Shown here piece by piece: positions 1 through 7,573 of a DNA stretch of 64,000 nt (positions within the stretch are counted from its first letter, which is position 1; each line of letters starts with the position of its first letter). Both the position numbers and the translations under genes were made by a program. This DNA is from Streptomyces platensis (GTDB lineage Bacteria; Actinomycetota; Actinomycetes; Streptomycetales; Streptomycetaceae). Under the pieces are notes generated by a model. That model had not been told where the DNA came from. It saw only the letters and a list, made by a program, of their open reading frames with translations, and did not search any database. The stretch covers positions 682,001-746,000 of the forward strand of contig NZ_CP023691.1 in NCBI RefSeq assembly GCF_008704855.1. The letters run 5' to 3'.

Positions 1-163
1 GGACGTCGAACCGACCAAGCGGCACTTCCTCAATGTGTCCTTCCTCGTGGAGCGGGAGAAGGCCGCGGCCTTCTCGGAGGCGGTCCATGAGGAGGCCGGG
101 CAGCGCGGTGACACCTACACCTTCAGCCTGCACGGCCCGCTGCCGCCGTACAGCTTCGTCTGA
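1..163 (+). CDS. gvpF: Gas vesicle protein GvpF, C-terminal fragment (5' end outside window)
   Basis: The reading frame is open from base 2 to a TGA at 161-163 and gives the last 53 residues of a protein. It ends in a beta-strand/Pro-rich segment (LHGPLPPYSF) typical of the C-terminus of the GvpF/GvpL family. GvpF is an accessory protein that binds GvpA and helps nucleate gas-vesicle shells. The next gene, 20 bases downstream, is gvpG, which is the order seen in streptomycete gas-vesicle clusters (O-A-F-G-Y-Z-J-L-S-K). The structural gene gvpA would therefore lie just outside the window. A partial GvpL cannot be excluded from this fragment alone, but a full GvpL is present at 2898-3803. Confidence 0.85.
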   Translation, partial: DVEPTKRHFLNVSFLVEREKAAAFSEAVHEEAGQRGDTYTFSLHGPLPPYSFV

Positions 164-183
164 CCTCCGAGAGGAGATCGGCC

Positions 184-441
184 ATGGGCCTGCTCACACA
201 GCTTCTGACCCTGCCGTTGGCCCCCGTGCGGGGCACGGTCTGGGTCCTGGATCAGGTGCTGCTCACCGCCGAGCGCGAGTACTACGACCCGGCGCCGGTC
301 CGTGAGGAACTGGCCGCGCTGGAACAGCAGTTGCTGGACGGCAGCATCGGGCCCGAGGAGTTCGACTCCCGCGAGGACGAGCTCCTGGACCGGCTGGAGT
401 GGCTGGAGGCCCAGCGACAACGACTCCGTACCGACTCCTGA
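184..441 (+). CDS. gvpG: Gas vesicle protein GvpG
   Basis: An 85-aa protein, the usual length for GvpG. It has an N-terminal hydrophobic/amphipathic stretch (residues 1-30, with the LTLPLAPVRG and VWVLDQ elements typical of the family). An acidic helical C-terminal half follows, with repeated E/L heptads (REELAALEQQLLDG, then DELLDRLEWLEAQ), consistent with a coiled coil. GvpG is a minor assembly factor that acts with GvpF/L during vesicle nucleation. The purine-rich RBS GAGAGGAG lies about 8 bases before the ATG. The gene is in the same operon as its neighbours. Confidence 0.93.
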   Translation: MGLLTQLLTLPLAPVRGTVWVLDQVLLTAEREYYDPAPVREELAALEQQLLDGSIGPEEFDSREDELLDRLEWLEAQRQRLRTDS

Positions 442-467
442 CCAGGGGAGATTGAGGTGTACGACAG

Positions 468-1205
468 ATGATGACCAACGCCAAGATAGGGGTGGCCCTC
501 GTCGGGGGCTACTTCCTGGGGCGCACGAAGAAAGCCAAGATGGCCCTCGGTCTGGGCCTGTTCCTGGCCGGCAAGAAGCTGAATCTGGATCCGAAGCAGC
601 TGGGCACGCTGATCGCCGACTCGCCGGTGCTGGGCCCCCTCAACGACCAGGTGCGCAAGGAACTGGTGGACGCCACGAAGGCGGCGGCCGGTACCGCGCT
701 CACCCAGCGGATGTCCGGCCTCGCCGACTCCCTGCACGAGCGGACCGCGGCTCTCAACGAGGGCCGGGACGTCAGCGGCGGGATCGAGCGGACCACGGAC
801 GACGACGACCGTCCCGCGGCGGACGACGAGGAGCAGGCGCCCGAGCACGACGCACGGGGCGACGCCGAGGATGCCGAGGGCCCGGCGGACGCCGAGGAGG
901 AGCGCGCGCCACGCCGCAAGGCACCTGCCGCCGCATCCGCCAGGACGGCCACGAAGACAGCCACGAAGGCGGCCGCGAAGCCGTCCGCCGCATCGGCGAA
1001 GAAGTCGGGCAGCGCCGCCCGGTCCACCGCGCGCCGCTCGTCGTCAAGCGCCTCGGGGAGCTCGAAGTCATCGGGCAAGAACGCCGGTGGTGCGTCCCGC
1101 GGACGCCCCGCCACCTCCTCGGCGCGGAAGACCGCCTCGGGGGCCCGTAAGAAGGCGCCCGGTGCGGCCCGCACGGCCGCCGACCGTGGAGGCCGCAATG
1201 GCTGA
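468..1205 (+). CDS. gvpY: Gas-vesicle cluster protein GvpY with Lys/Ala/Ser-rich basic tail
   Basis: A 245-aa protein. Residues 1-45 contain two short glycine-rich hydrophobic segments separated by Lys/Arg (VALVGGYFLG..KKAK..LGLGLFLAGKK). Residues 46-100 are helical. Residues 105-150 are acidic, and from about residue 150 the protein becomes a histone-H1-like tail of Ala, Lys, Ser, Thr and Arg. A gene of this kind sits between gvpG and gvpZ in Streptomyces gas-vesicle clusters. Its biochemical role is not established. It overlaps gvpZ by 8 bases, so translation is probably coupled. The symbol follows the streptomycete cluster nomenclature as I recall it. The basic tail opposite the acidic tail of GvpZ suggests an electrostatic partnership (inference). 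Confidence 0.7.
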   Translation: MMTNAKIGVALVGGYFLGRTKKAKMALGLGLFLAGKKLNLDPKQLGTLIADSPVLGPLNDQVRKELVDATKAAAGTALTQRMSGLADSLHERTAALNEGRDVSGGIERTTDDDDRPAADDEEQAPEHDARGDAEDAEGPADAEEERAPRRKAPAAASARTATKTATKAAAKPSAASAKKSGSAARSTARRSSSSASGSSKSSGKNAGGASRGRPATSSARKTASGARKKAPGAARTAADRGGRNG

Positions 1206-2445
1206 GTCCACTTTCCGCAAGGTGAAGCACGAGGTGACCAACAGCCCGGCGGCCGGCCGGCTCAAGGAGGAGTTGCAGCACTACCTCCAGGCACGGGCAG
1301 AGCACGCCGTCACCAGCCTCGGCCACAAGCTGGGCGAGGGCGTCGGCAAGCTCGCCGAACCCGGCCGCGGCGCGGGGGGCCTGGTGAACAGCCTGGCGAA
1401 GGGCGGTGCGGCGCTCGGCGAGGGCAAGTCGCCGCAGCAGGCGGCGCTGACCGCCGGTGCCTCCCACCTCAAGGACACCGTCAAGGACAAGGTCAGGGGG
1501 CTGTTCGGCAAGGGCCGCAAGGGTGGCGGCGGCAAGTCCAAGAGCGTGACCATCGTCGAGGACATCGATGTGGGCGTGCCCGTCCGCGAGGCATACGACC
1601 AGTGGACGCAGTTCCAGGAGTTCAGCACCTTCGCCAAGGGTGTCGTCAGTGTCGAGAAATCCGACGACACCACCAGCAACTGGAAGGTGAAGGTCGCCAA
1701 GTCCACCCGCAGCTGGCGCGCGAATGTCACCGAACAGGTCCCCGACGAGCGCATCACCTGGACCACGGAGGGCGCGAAGGGCACGGTCAAGGGCGTGGTG
1801 ACCTTTCATCGCCTCACCGACAACCTGACGCGGGTGCTGCTGGTTCTGGAGTACTTCCCCAAGGGACTGTTCGAGAAGACCGGCAACATCTGGCGCGCCC
1901 AGGGCCGCCGGGCACGGCTGGACCTCAAGCTCTACCGCAAATTCATCATGCTGCGCGGCGAGGCCACCGACGGCTGGCGGGGCGAGATCCAGGACGGCGA
2001 GGTCGTGGTCGAGCACGCCGACGCCGTCGAGACGGAGCAGGACGAGGAGAACGCCGAGCCCGGGACCGACGGCGACGGACGCCCCGACGGCGATGGACAC
2101 CCCGACGCGGAGGCGGCCGACGAGGACGGGGAGGACGAAAAAGCCGAGGACGCCGACGACCCGGGCATCGAGCCCGAGGACGAGCGGGACGAGGACCTGG
2201 CCGACGAGGACGGGACCGCGGCGGAGGACGACGACCTCGATGAGCCGGTCGACGAGGACGAGGGTCTCGACGAGCCGCGCGATGAGGACGACGACCTCGA
2301 CGAACCTCTCGACGAGGACGACGTCTCTCCGGACGAGCCGGACGCTGACGACGACGAGCCGGAGGCGTACGACGACGAGCGGGACGCGTACGAGGAGGAG
2401 CCGGCGCCGCCCTCCCGGGGCCGCCGTACCGCCGCCGCCCGCTGA
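1198..2445 (+). CDS. gvpZ: Gas-vesicle cluster SRPBCC-domain protein GvpZ with long acidic tail
   Basis: A 415-aa protein. Residues 1-115 are a Gly/Lys-rich helical region. Residues about 117-255 are a polyketide-cyclase/dehydrase-like SRPBCC fold (VTIVEDIDVGVPVREAYDQW, then FSTFAKGV, then ERITWTTEG). Residues about 275-400 are an extremely Asp/Glu-rich low-complexity tail with imperfect repeats of the type DEDDDLDEP. The ATG at 1198 overlaps the end of gvpY by 8 bases and has GGAGG about 5 bases upstream. I preferred it to the upstream in-frame extension, which would run through the gvpY frame. SRPBCC proteins of this type are a regular part of actinobacterial gas-vesicle operons. Ligand and role are unknown. 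Confidence 0.78.
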   Translation: MAESTFRKVKHEVTNSPAAGRLKEELQHYLQARAEHAVTSLGHKLGEGVGKLAEPGRGAGGLVNSLAKGGAALGEGKSPQQAALTAGASHLKDTVKDKVRGLFGKGRKGGGGKSKSVTIVEDIDVGVPVREAYDQWTQFQEFSTFAKGVVSVEKSDDTTSNWKVKVAKSTRSWRANVTEQVPDERITWTTEGAKGTVKGVVTFHRLTDNLTRVLLVLEYFPKGLFEKTGNIWRAQGRRARLDLKLYRKFIMLRGEATDGWRGEIQDGEVVVEHADAVETEQDEENAEPGTDGDGRPDGDGHPDAEAADEDGEDEKAEDADDPGIEPEDERDEDLADEDGTAAEDDDLDEPVDEDEGLDEPRDEDDDLDEPLDEDDVSPDEPDADDDEPEAYDDERDAYEEEPAPPSRGRRTAAAR

Positions 2446-2475
2446 CCCGTCCCGACCGCACAGACGAGGCTGATC

Positions 2476-2901
2476 ATGTCCGATTCACTGGCCGGCCGTA
2501 TGGGGCCGTCCTCCGGTCCGTCCCCGTACGGCGGGCAGGGGTCGTCCGCCAACCTGGCCGACATCCTGGAACGCGTCCTCGACAAGGGCGTCGTGATCGC
2601 GGGCGACATCCAGATCAATCTGCTCGACATCGAGCTGCTGACCATCAAGCTCCGGCTGCTCGTCGCCTCCGTCGACAAGGCCAAGGAGATGGGCATCGAC
2701 TGGTGGGAGCACGATCCCTCGCTCTCGTCCCGTGCCCGCCCGCCGCAGCAGGTGCCCGCCGGGCAGCCGCCGGAGACCGGCCGCGATCCGCTGGCCGACG
2801 AGAACCGGCAGCTGCGCGCGGAGCTCGCCGAGCTGCGGGCGGCCATCGGCACGCCCCAGGGCTCCGACGGGCACCGGACGCACCATGAGGAGGAGCAGTG
2901 A
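2476..2901 (+). CDS. gvpJ: Gas vesicle protein GvpJ (GvpA/J/M family)
   Basis: A 141-aa protein. Residues about 25-80 are the GvpA-like hydrophobic core (LADILERVLDKGVVIAGD, then LLDIELLTIKLRLLV, then a GIDWW motif). A Pro/Glu-rich tail follows that GvpA lacks. Minor shell-related proteins of this family form the tips or nucleation points of the vesicle. The stop overlaps the GTG start of gvpL (GTGA), indicating coupled translation. Confidence 0.93.
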   Translation: MSDSLAGRMGPSSGPSPYGGQGSSANLADILERVLDKGVVIAGDIQINLLDIELLTIKLRLLVASVDKAKEMGIDWWEHDPSLSSRARPPQQVPAGQPPETGRDPLADENRQLRAELAELRAAIGTPQGSDGHRTHHEEEQ

Positions 2902-3803
2902 CCAGCCACCTTCAAGGGGACGACGCGGCTGCCGCAGCACCGCAGCAGCCGCTCGGTCTTCCCGCCGAGCAGCGGGAGTCCGCTCCCCCGTCCAGCTCGT
3001 ACGTCTACGCCATCGGCCGGGCGGGCGCCGGTCTCGACACGGCGGTTCCCCGGCTCACCGGGCTGCGGGACGGGCGGGTGCGGACGGCGTCCGCCGACGG
3101 CCTCACCGCGCTCGTCTCGTCCGTCCCGGCCGACGCCTTCAGCGAGGAGGGCATGAAGGCGCAGCTGGAGAACCTGACGGAGCTGGAGGAGATCGCCCGT
3201 ACCCACCACAGGGTCGTCGAGGCCGCCCACACCAGGACGACGGTGCTCCCCATGCGGCTGGCCACCGTGTATCTGGATGACGCCCGGGTGCGGTCGATGC
3301 TGCGGGAGCGCGGCGCGGAGTTCGACGCGCTGCTCTCCCGGCTCGAAGGCCATGCCGAACTGGGGGTGAAGGTGTACGCGGACCCGCGCGCCGCGGCCGC
3401 CGACCCGGCTCCCGCCACCTCCGACGGCCCGGCACCCGCCGCTCCCCCGGTCAGCCCCGGCCGGGCCTATTTGCAGCAGCGCCGGGCCCGGCGTCAGACG
3501 CAGCGTGATGCCTACCGCGCGGCGGGCGCCGTCGCCGACGAGGTGCGGGACCGGGCGGCCGCCCTTGCCCGGGACCGGGTCGCACACCGCCCCCAGCAGG
3601 GTGAACTGGCCGCCGGCGCGGGGGAGAACATCGCCAATGAGGCGTATCTGGTGCCCATGGACCGGCTCCGGGAATTCCACCGGGCGCTGACGGTGCTGGC
3701 CGATGGTGTCCCCGGCGTACGTATCGAGGTCACCGGGCCATGGGCGCCGTACTCCTTCGCGACCGCGACCGCGACCCCGCCCGCGGAAAGCCGGAGGGCG
3801 TGA
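2898..3803 (+). CDS. gvpL: Gas vesicle protein GvpL (GvpF/L family)
   Basis: A 301-aa GvpF/L-family assembly protein starting at GTG, with AGGAG just upstream (2890-2894). The family signatures are a YVYAIGRAG strand near residue 35, the helical core around residue 80-115 (LENLTELEEIARTHHRVVEAA), the TTVLPMRLATVY strand, and a C-terminal EVTGPWAPYSFAT. An Ala/Pro-rich insertion (about residues 165-190) separates the two halves. It probably binds GvpA and other minor Gvps in a nucleation complex. It overlaps gvpJ by 4 bases and abuts or overlaps gvpS. Confidence 0.93.
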   Translation: MTSHLQGDDAAAAAPQQPLGLPAEQRESAPPSSSYVYAIGRAGAGLDTAVPRLTGLRDGRVRTASADGLTALVSSVPADAFSEEGMKAQLENLTELEEIARTHHRVVEAAHTRTTVLPMRLATVYLDDARVRSMLRERGAEFDALLSRLEGHAELGVKVYADPRAAAADPAPATSDGPAPAAPPVSPGRAYLQQRRARRQTQRDAYRAAGAVADEVRDRAAALARDRVAHRPQQGELAAGAGENIANEAYLVPMDRLREFHRALTVLADGVPGVRIEVTGPWAPYSFATATATPPAESRRA

Positions 3804-4072
3804 TGGGGGGTGATGGTCCCGAGGCCGCGTGCGCCGAGGTCCCGTACGCCGAGGTCTCCTCTGCCAAGGTCCCGGCCCCGGCGGACCTCACCCCGGAAGA
3901 GTCCCTCGCGGGGCGGCAGATCGCGCTCATCGATCTCCTGGACCGTCTGCTGAACGGTGGCGCGGTGCTCACCGGAGATGTGGTGCTGTCGATCGCCGAT
4001 GTGGACCTGGTGCACATCAACCTGCGGGCCGTCATCCGCTCGATCACACCCGACGATCCGGCGCCGTGGTGA
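3803..4072 (+). CDS. gvpS: Gas vesicle protein GvpS (GvpA-family minor protein)
   Basis: An 89-aa protein. After a variable Ala/Pro-rich N-terminus it has the GvpA/J/M core (RQIALIDLLDRLLNGGAV, then TGDVVLSIADVDLVHINLRAVI). GGAGG at 3792-3796 serves either a GTG at 3800 or the ATG at 3803. I chose the ATG, whose first base is the last base of the gvpL stop. In Streptomyces clusters this gene lies between gvpL and gvpK. Confidence 0.88.
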   Translation: MGGDGPEAACAEVPYAEVSSAKVPAPADLTPEESLAGRQIALIDLLDRLLNGGAVLTGDVVLSIADVDLVHINLRAVIRSITPDDPAPW

Positions 4073-4121
4073 GAAACCCTCTTCCTTTCCCGACGAGCAG
4101 CGCCCATGACAAGGGATACCC

Positions 4122-4529
4122 ATGACGAATGAATCGGCCGCCCCCGTGGAGCCCGCCTTCGCGGAGGTGGCGCAGGCCGCGGCCCGGGCCTTCGACCTGG
4201 TGCCGGAACCGTCCGACGAGCCGCCGCAGGGGCGGGACAGCGCTCTCGCCCAGCGGCTGCGGACCGATCCGGAGACGGTGGAGCGCGATCTCATCAAACT
4301 GGTGCTGACGATCGTGGAGCTCTTGCGGCAGCTGATGGAGCGGACCGCCCTGCACCGCGTCGACCAGGGAGGCCTGAGCGAGGAGCAGGAAGAGCGGGTC
4401 GGGCTGACGCTGATGATTCTCCAGGACCGGATGGCGGAACTCTGCGAGCGCTACGGCCTCACGATGCGGGACCTCAATCTCGATCTCGGTCCCCTGGGCT
4501 CGCTGCTGCCCCGTGACGACGCGGCCTGA
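4122..4529 (+). CDS. gvpK: Gas vesicle protein GvpK
   Basis: A 135-aa protein with the GvpK signature in its middle: DPETVERDLIKLVLTIVELL, RQLMERTALHRVD, then a GLTLMILQDRM helix and the C-terminal RDLNLDLGPLG. GvpK is required for vesicle formation, but its exact molecular role is unsettled. It is the last gene of the operon. A 174-base gap without an obvious strong hairpin follows before the next gene. Confidence 0.93.
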   Translation: MTNESAAPVEPAFAEVAQAAARAFDLVPEPSDEPPQGRDSALAQRLRTDPETVERDLIKLVLTIVELLRQLMERTALHRVDQGGLSEEQEERVGLTLMILQDRMAELCERYGLTMRDLNLDLGPLGSLLPRDDAA

Positions 4530-4703
4530 TCCGCGGTCCCCGGCAGGTCGCATCCGCCGTCCGTCGCACGGGCATTGCAACTGACGGTCCGTCACCCTAC
4601 CCTTCCGGCACACCCCCACCGCACCGGGGCGCTCGTACGGTCTCACCCCAACGATCCGTGCGCGGTGCAACGGGGCGGCGCGCCGCGTGCCGGAAGGACA
4701 GCC

Positions 4704-6407
4704 ATGTCCGACGACAGCGCTCGCAGAACCTCCCTCACCCGCCGTACGTTACTGACCGGGGCCGCCGCCGCGGGGCTTGCGGCGGCGGCCGGGCTACAGC
4801 CCGCGCATCGCATCCCCGCGGGCAGCGCCACGGCCACTCTCACCCCTCCGCCCGACTTTCCCGCGGGCATTCCCCTCTCCCAGCAGGCCTTCCGGAACTG
4901 GTCGCTGGAGATCGTCGTCGAGGGCGTCTGGACGGCTTCGGCCCGTACGCCCGACGATGTGGTCACCCTCGCCAACTGGGCGCATCAGCACGGCTACCGG
5001 CTCCGGGCACGGGGCAAGGGCCACACCTGGTCGCCGCTGGTGGTACCCGCCGGGGCCGACACCAACCGTACGGTCATCGTCGACACCACCTCCCATCTCA
5101 CCGCGGTCAGTGTGCGTGGCAGCAATCCGGGGAGCGTCACCGCGCAGGCGGGGGCGACCCTGGACCGGATCCTCGCCCGCCTTGAGGAGTCGGGGCTCGG
5201 TCTCGCCACCACCACGGCGCCCGGGGATCTGACCATCGGCGGGGTGCTGGCCATCGGCGGCCACGGCACCGGGGTGCCCACCGCCACCGAGAACCCGCCC
5301 GCAGGCTCCGGCTTCGGCACCCTGAGCTCGCTGGTCACCTCGCTCACCGCCGTGGTCTGGAGCGCGGCAGACGACCGCTATGTGCTCAAGACGTTCTCCC
5401 GCTCCGACCCGGACATCCGGGCCTTCCTCGTCCACCTGGGCCGTGCCTTCGTCACCGAGGTGACGCTGACGGCCGCGGCCAACACCCGGCTGCGCTGCCA
5501 GAATTGGTATGACGTGAACGTGGGGACCGTCTTCGGTCCCCCTGGTACAGGGGGCCGCACGATCGGCTCCTACCTGGACCGCACGGGGCGCATCGAGGCG
5601 ATCTGGTTCCCCTTCACCGATGTGCCGTGGCTGAAGGTGTGGAGCCTGGCGCCCAGCAAGCCGCTGCTCTCCCGGCAGATCGACACCCCGTACGCCTACA
5701 CCTTCGCCAACCGGGTCACCGAGGAGATGTCGCGGCTGCTCGGAGAGATCGCCTCGGGCGGGGGCGACAAGACGCCCGTCTTCACCAAGCTGGCGATGTC
5801 CATCGTCGGCTCCGGGCTGATCGTCACCGGCACCTGGGACGTCTGGGGCTGGTCGAAGAACAGCCTGCTGTACGTCGAACCCACCACGCTGCGGATCGTC
5901 GAGGCGGGGTGGGCGGTACTGACCTCCCGGGCGAATGCGCAGCGGGTGGTGAATGACTTCTACTCCCGCTATCAGCAGGTGCTCACCGCTCACCAGGCCC
6001 GCGGCTCCTATCCCGTCAACGGCCCGATCGAGCTGCGCATCACCGGTACGGATCCGCTCGACGGTCCCCTGCTCTCCCCGGCCCGGGCCCGTCGGGACCA
6101 TCCCGAGTGGGACACGGTGGTGTGGCTCGACTTCGCCACCTATCCCGGTACGCCGGGCGCCGCCCCCTTCTTCCGTGAGCTGGAGCAGTGGATCTGGCAG
6201 ACCTACACCGGGTCGTATGCGACCGTGCGTCCCGAGTGGTCCAAGGGCTGGGCCTATACGGACAGCGGACCGTGGCGGGACCCCGCCACGCTGGACGGCA
6301 GCGTGCCTGCCGCCTTCGACGAGTGGCGCACCGCCCGGGACATCCTCAACTCCTATGACCCGGCAAGGGTGTTCTCCAATACGTTCCTCGACACCCTGCT
6401 GTGCTGA
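4704..6407 (+). CDS. Tat-exported VAO-family cholesterol oxidase (covalent FAD type)
   Basis: A 567-aa protein. Residues 11-35 are a twin-arginine signal (LTRRTLLTG followed by an Ala-rich stretch), implying export of a folded flavoprotein. Residues about 75-265 form the FAD-binding PCMH fold, with GKGHTWSPL carrying His107 as the likely 8-alpha-histidyl FAD attachment, followed by GGVLAIGGHGTG. Residues about 300-560 match the cholesterol-oxidase substrate-binding domain (FDEWR..NSYDPARVFSN at the end). Family members oxidise and isomerise 3-beta-hydroxysterols to 3-ketosteroids with release of H2O2. The ATG at 4704, with GGAAGGA upstream, gives the complete Tat signal. Substrate could be another sterol. 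Covalent linkage is inferred. Confidence 0.82.
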   Translation: MSDDSARRTSLTRRTLLTGAAAAGLAAAAGLQPAHRIPAGSATATLTPPPDFPAGIPLSQQAFRNWSLEIVVEGVWTASARTPDDVVTLANWAHQHGYRLRARGKGHTWSPLVVPAGADTNRTVIVDTTSHLTAVSVRGSNPGSVTAQAGATLDRILARLEESGLGLATTTAPGDLTIGGVLAIGGHGTGVPTATENPPAGSGFGTLSSLVTSLTAVVWSAADDRYVLKTFSRSDPDIRAFLVHLGRAFVTEVTLTAAANTRLRCQNWYDVNVGTVFGPPGTGGRTIGSYLDRTGRIEAIWFPFTDVPWLKVWSLAPSKPLLSRQIDTPYAYTFANRVTEEMSRLLGEIASGGGDKTPVFTKLAMSIVGSGLIVTGTWDVWGWSKNSLLYVEPTTLRIVEAGWAVLTSRANAQRVVNDFYSRYQQVLTAHQARGSYPVNGPIELRITGTDPLDGPLLSPARARRDHPEWDTVVWLDFATYPGTPGAAPFFRELEQWIWQTYTGSYATVRPEWSKGWAYTDSGPWRDPATLDGSVPAAFDEWRTARDILNSYDPARVFSNTFLDTLLC

Positions 6408-6420
6408 GTCACCTCCCCCA

Positions 6421-6449
6421 GGGGGCGCGCGGAAACTCCGCGCGCCCCC
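6421..6449 (+). terminator. Strong hairpin terminator after the sterol oxidase
   Basis: A perfect 13-bp GC-rich stem (6421-6433 with 6437-6449) and a 3-base AAC loop, 13 bases after the stop codon of the oxidase. There is no U-run, as is usual in Streptomyces. Confidence 0.8.
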
Positions 6450-6949
6450 TACCGAAACACCCGACACGTCCGTCACACCCGTAACAAGTGCAGGAAACAA
6501 CCCGCTAAGCGGTCATCGCGAGGTTGGCGGGAATTTTGCGCCTGACGCGCTGGATGCTTTCCGGAATCCGCCCCCTTGATGTGTGAAGTTCCTACGAACA
6601 CCGCCGGCCTCCGGCCGCCCACTGCCCTGCCGCGACAGCTCCGCCCGCGCCCCGGCCTGCGGGTTCACCAGGGCCCACCGACCGTCCCGCGTGTTGTGGA
6701 GTCCTGCCATCCCGAGCGGTAATGAACGGGGCCACACCCGGGTCCGACGACGCGGTTTCCAGTCATCTCCAGCGAAAATGCATCTGGCGGGAATGACAGC
6801 CGTAACAATTCTGCAAGGCAGCGTTCGGGGCCGAAAGTGTGTGCTGCGGCAGAGGCTCGTCGGGTAACTGTCGCCACATCGCCGGTTGTTCCCCGGGCGG
6901 CTGTCCGATGACGGGGGCAGACCGCAGAAGCAAAAACGAAGGGACGAAC
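6450..6949. other. Intergenic region upstream of ramR, no gene seen
   Basis: About 500 bases between the terminator and the ramR start. Short open frames here have no family resemblance or convincing RBS. Local composition is less GC-rich than its surroundings near 6770-6830 and 6920-6940, consistent with promoter or leader DNA of ramR. I could not identify a definite -35/-10 pair. Confidence 0.5.
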
Positions 6950-7537
6950 GTGATCCGGGTCTTGGTGGTGCACGAAACGCGGCTGCTGCGCTCGGCGCTC
7001 ACCGCGCTGTTGCGCGACGAGGAGGGTATAGACGCGGTCGCCGCCTGCTGGAGAAGTGCCCCCGGGCGAGCCCGTTCCTTCCGGCCGCAGGTGTGCGTCG
7101 TCGATGGCGACTGTGCGGGTTCGGTGGCCTCGGCGGGCCCTCCAGGCGGCCCGGGATGCGCCCTGCTGGTCCTCGCCAGCGCCTGCCGGCCCGGCACCCT
7201 GCGCCGGGCCATCGCCGCCCGGGCGCGGGGCTTTGTGGACAAGGACGCGCCACCGGCCCGGCTGTTGCACGCGATAAACCTGGTCGCCGCCGGGAAGCGC
7301 TATGTCGACCATTCGCTCAGCCCGGATTTCCTGGAGGCCGCCGACATGCCGCTGACCCCGCGTGAGTTAAGCGTGCTCTCGCTGGCCGCAGGCGGCGCCT
7401 CGGTCTCCGAGATCGCCCGTGAACTGCATCTGAGCAGTGGGACGGTGCGCAATTACATGGCGGCGATCAATCGCAAAACCGGCGCCCGGAACCGGGTGGA
7501 CGCGATACGGATATCGCAGGGGGCGGGCTGGGTTTAG
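6950..7537 (+). CDS. ramR: RamR/AmfR-like LuxR-type response regulator of the SapB locus
   Basis: A 195-aa orphan response regulator. The receiver domain (1-120) keeps the phosphorylatable Asp52 (VVDGD) and the conserved Lys (FVDKD), but the acidic pocket is degenerate (VVHET instead of paired acidic residues). The C-terminal LuxR helix-turn-helix covers about 134-190 (LTPRELSVLSLAAGGASVSEIARELHLSS). I chose the GTG at 6950, with GGGA upstream, because the receiver starts at once (VIRVLVVHE). It faces the ramCSAB operon, the arrangement of the ram locus, where RamR activates the operon by binding upstream of ramC. Confidence 0.88.
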   Translation: MIRVLVVHETRLLRSALTALLRDEEGIDAVAACWRSAPGRARSFRPQVCVVDGDCAGSVASAGPPGGPGCALLVLASACRPGTLRRAIAARARGFVDKDAPPARLLHAINLVAAGKRYVDHSLSPDFLEAADMPLTPRELSVLSLAAGGASVSEIARELHLSSGTVRNYMAAINRKTGARNRVDAIRISQGAGWV

Positions 7538-7573
7538 GGCGGACCTGTCCGGTGCGTCCGTGAAGTCCCGCGA

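Noticed and set aside
4575..4703. Extended N-terminus of the sterol oxidase
   Set aside because: It would place residues before the twin-arginine signal and has no RBS. The ATG at 4704 gives a normal Tat signal.
6583..6867. A 94-codon ORF in the gap before ramR
   Set aside because: No RBS, no family resemblance, and composition of a random GC-rich frame.
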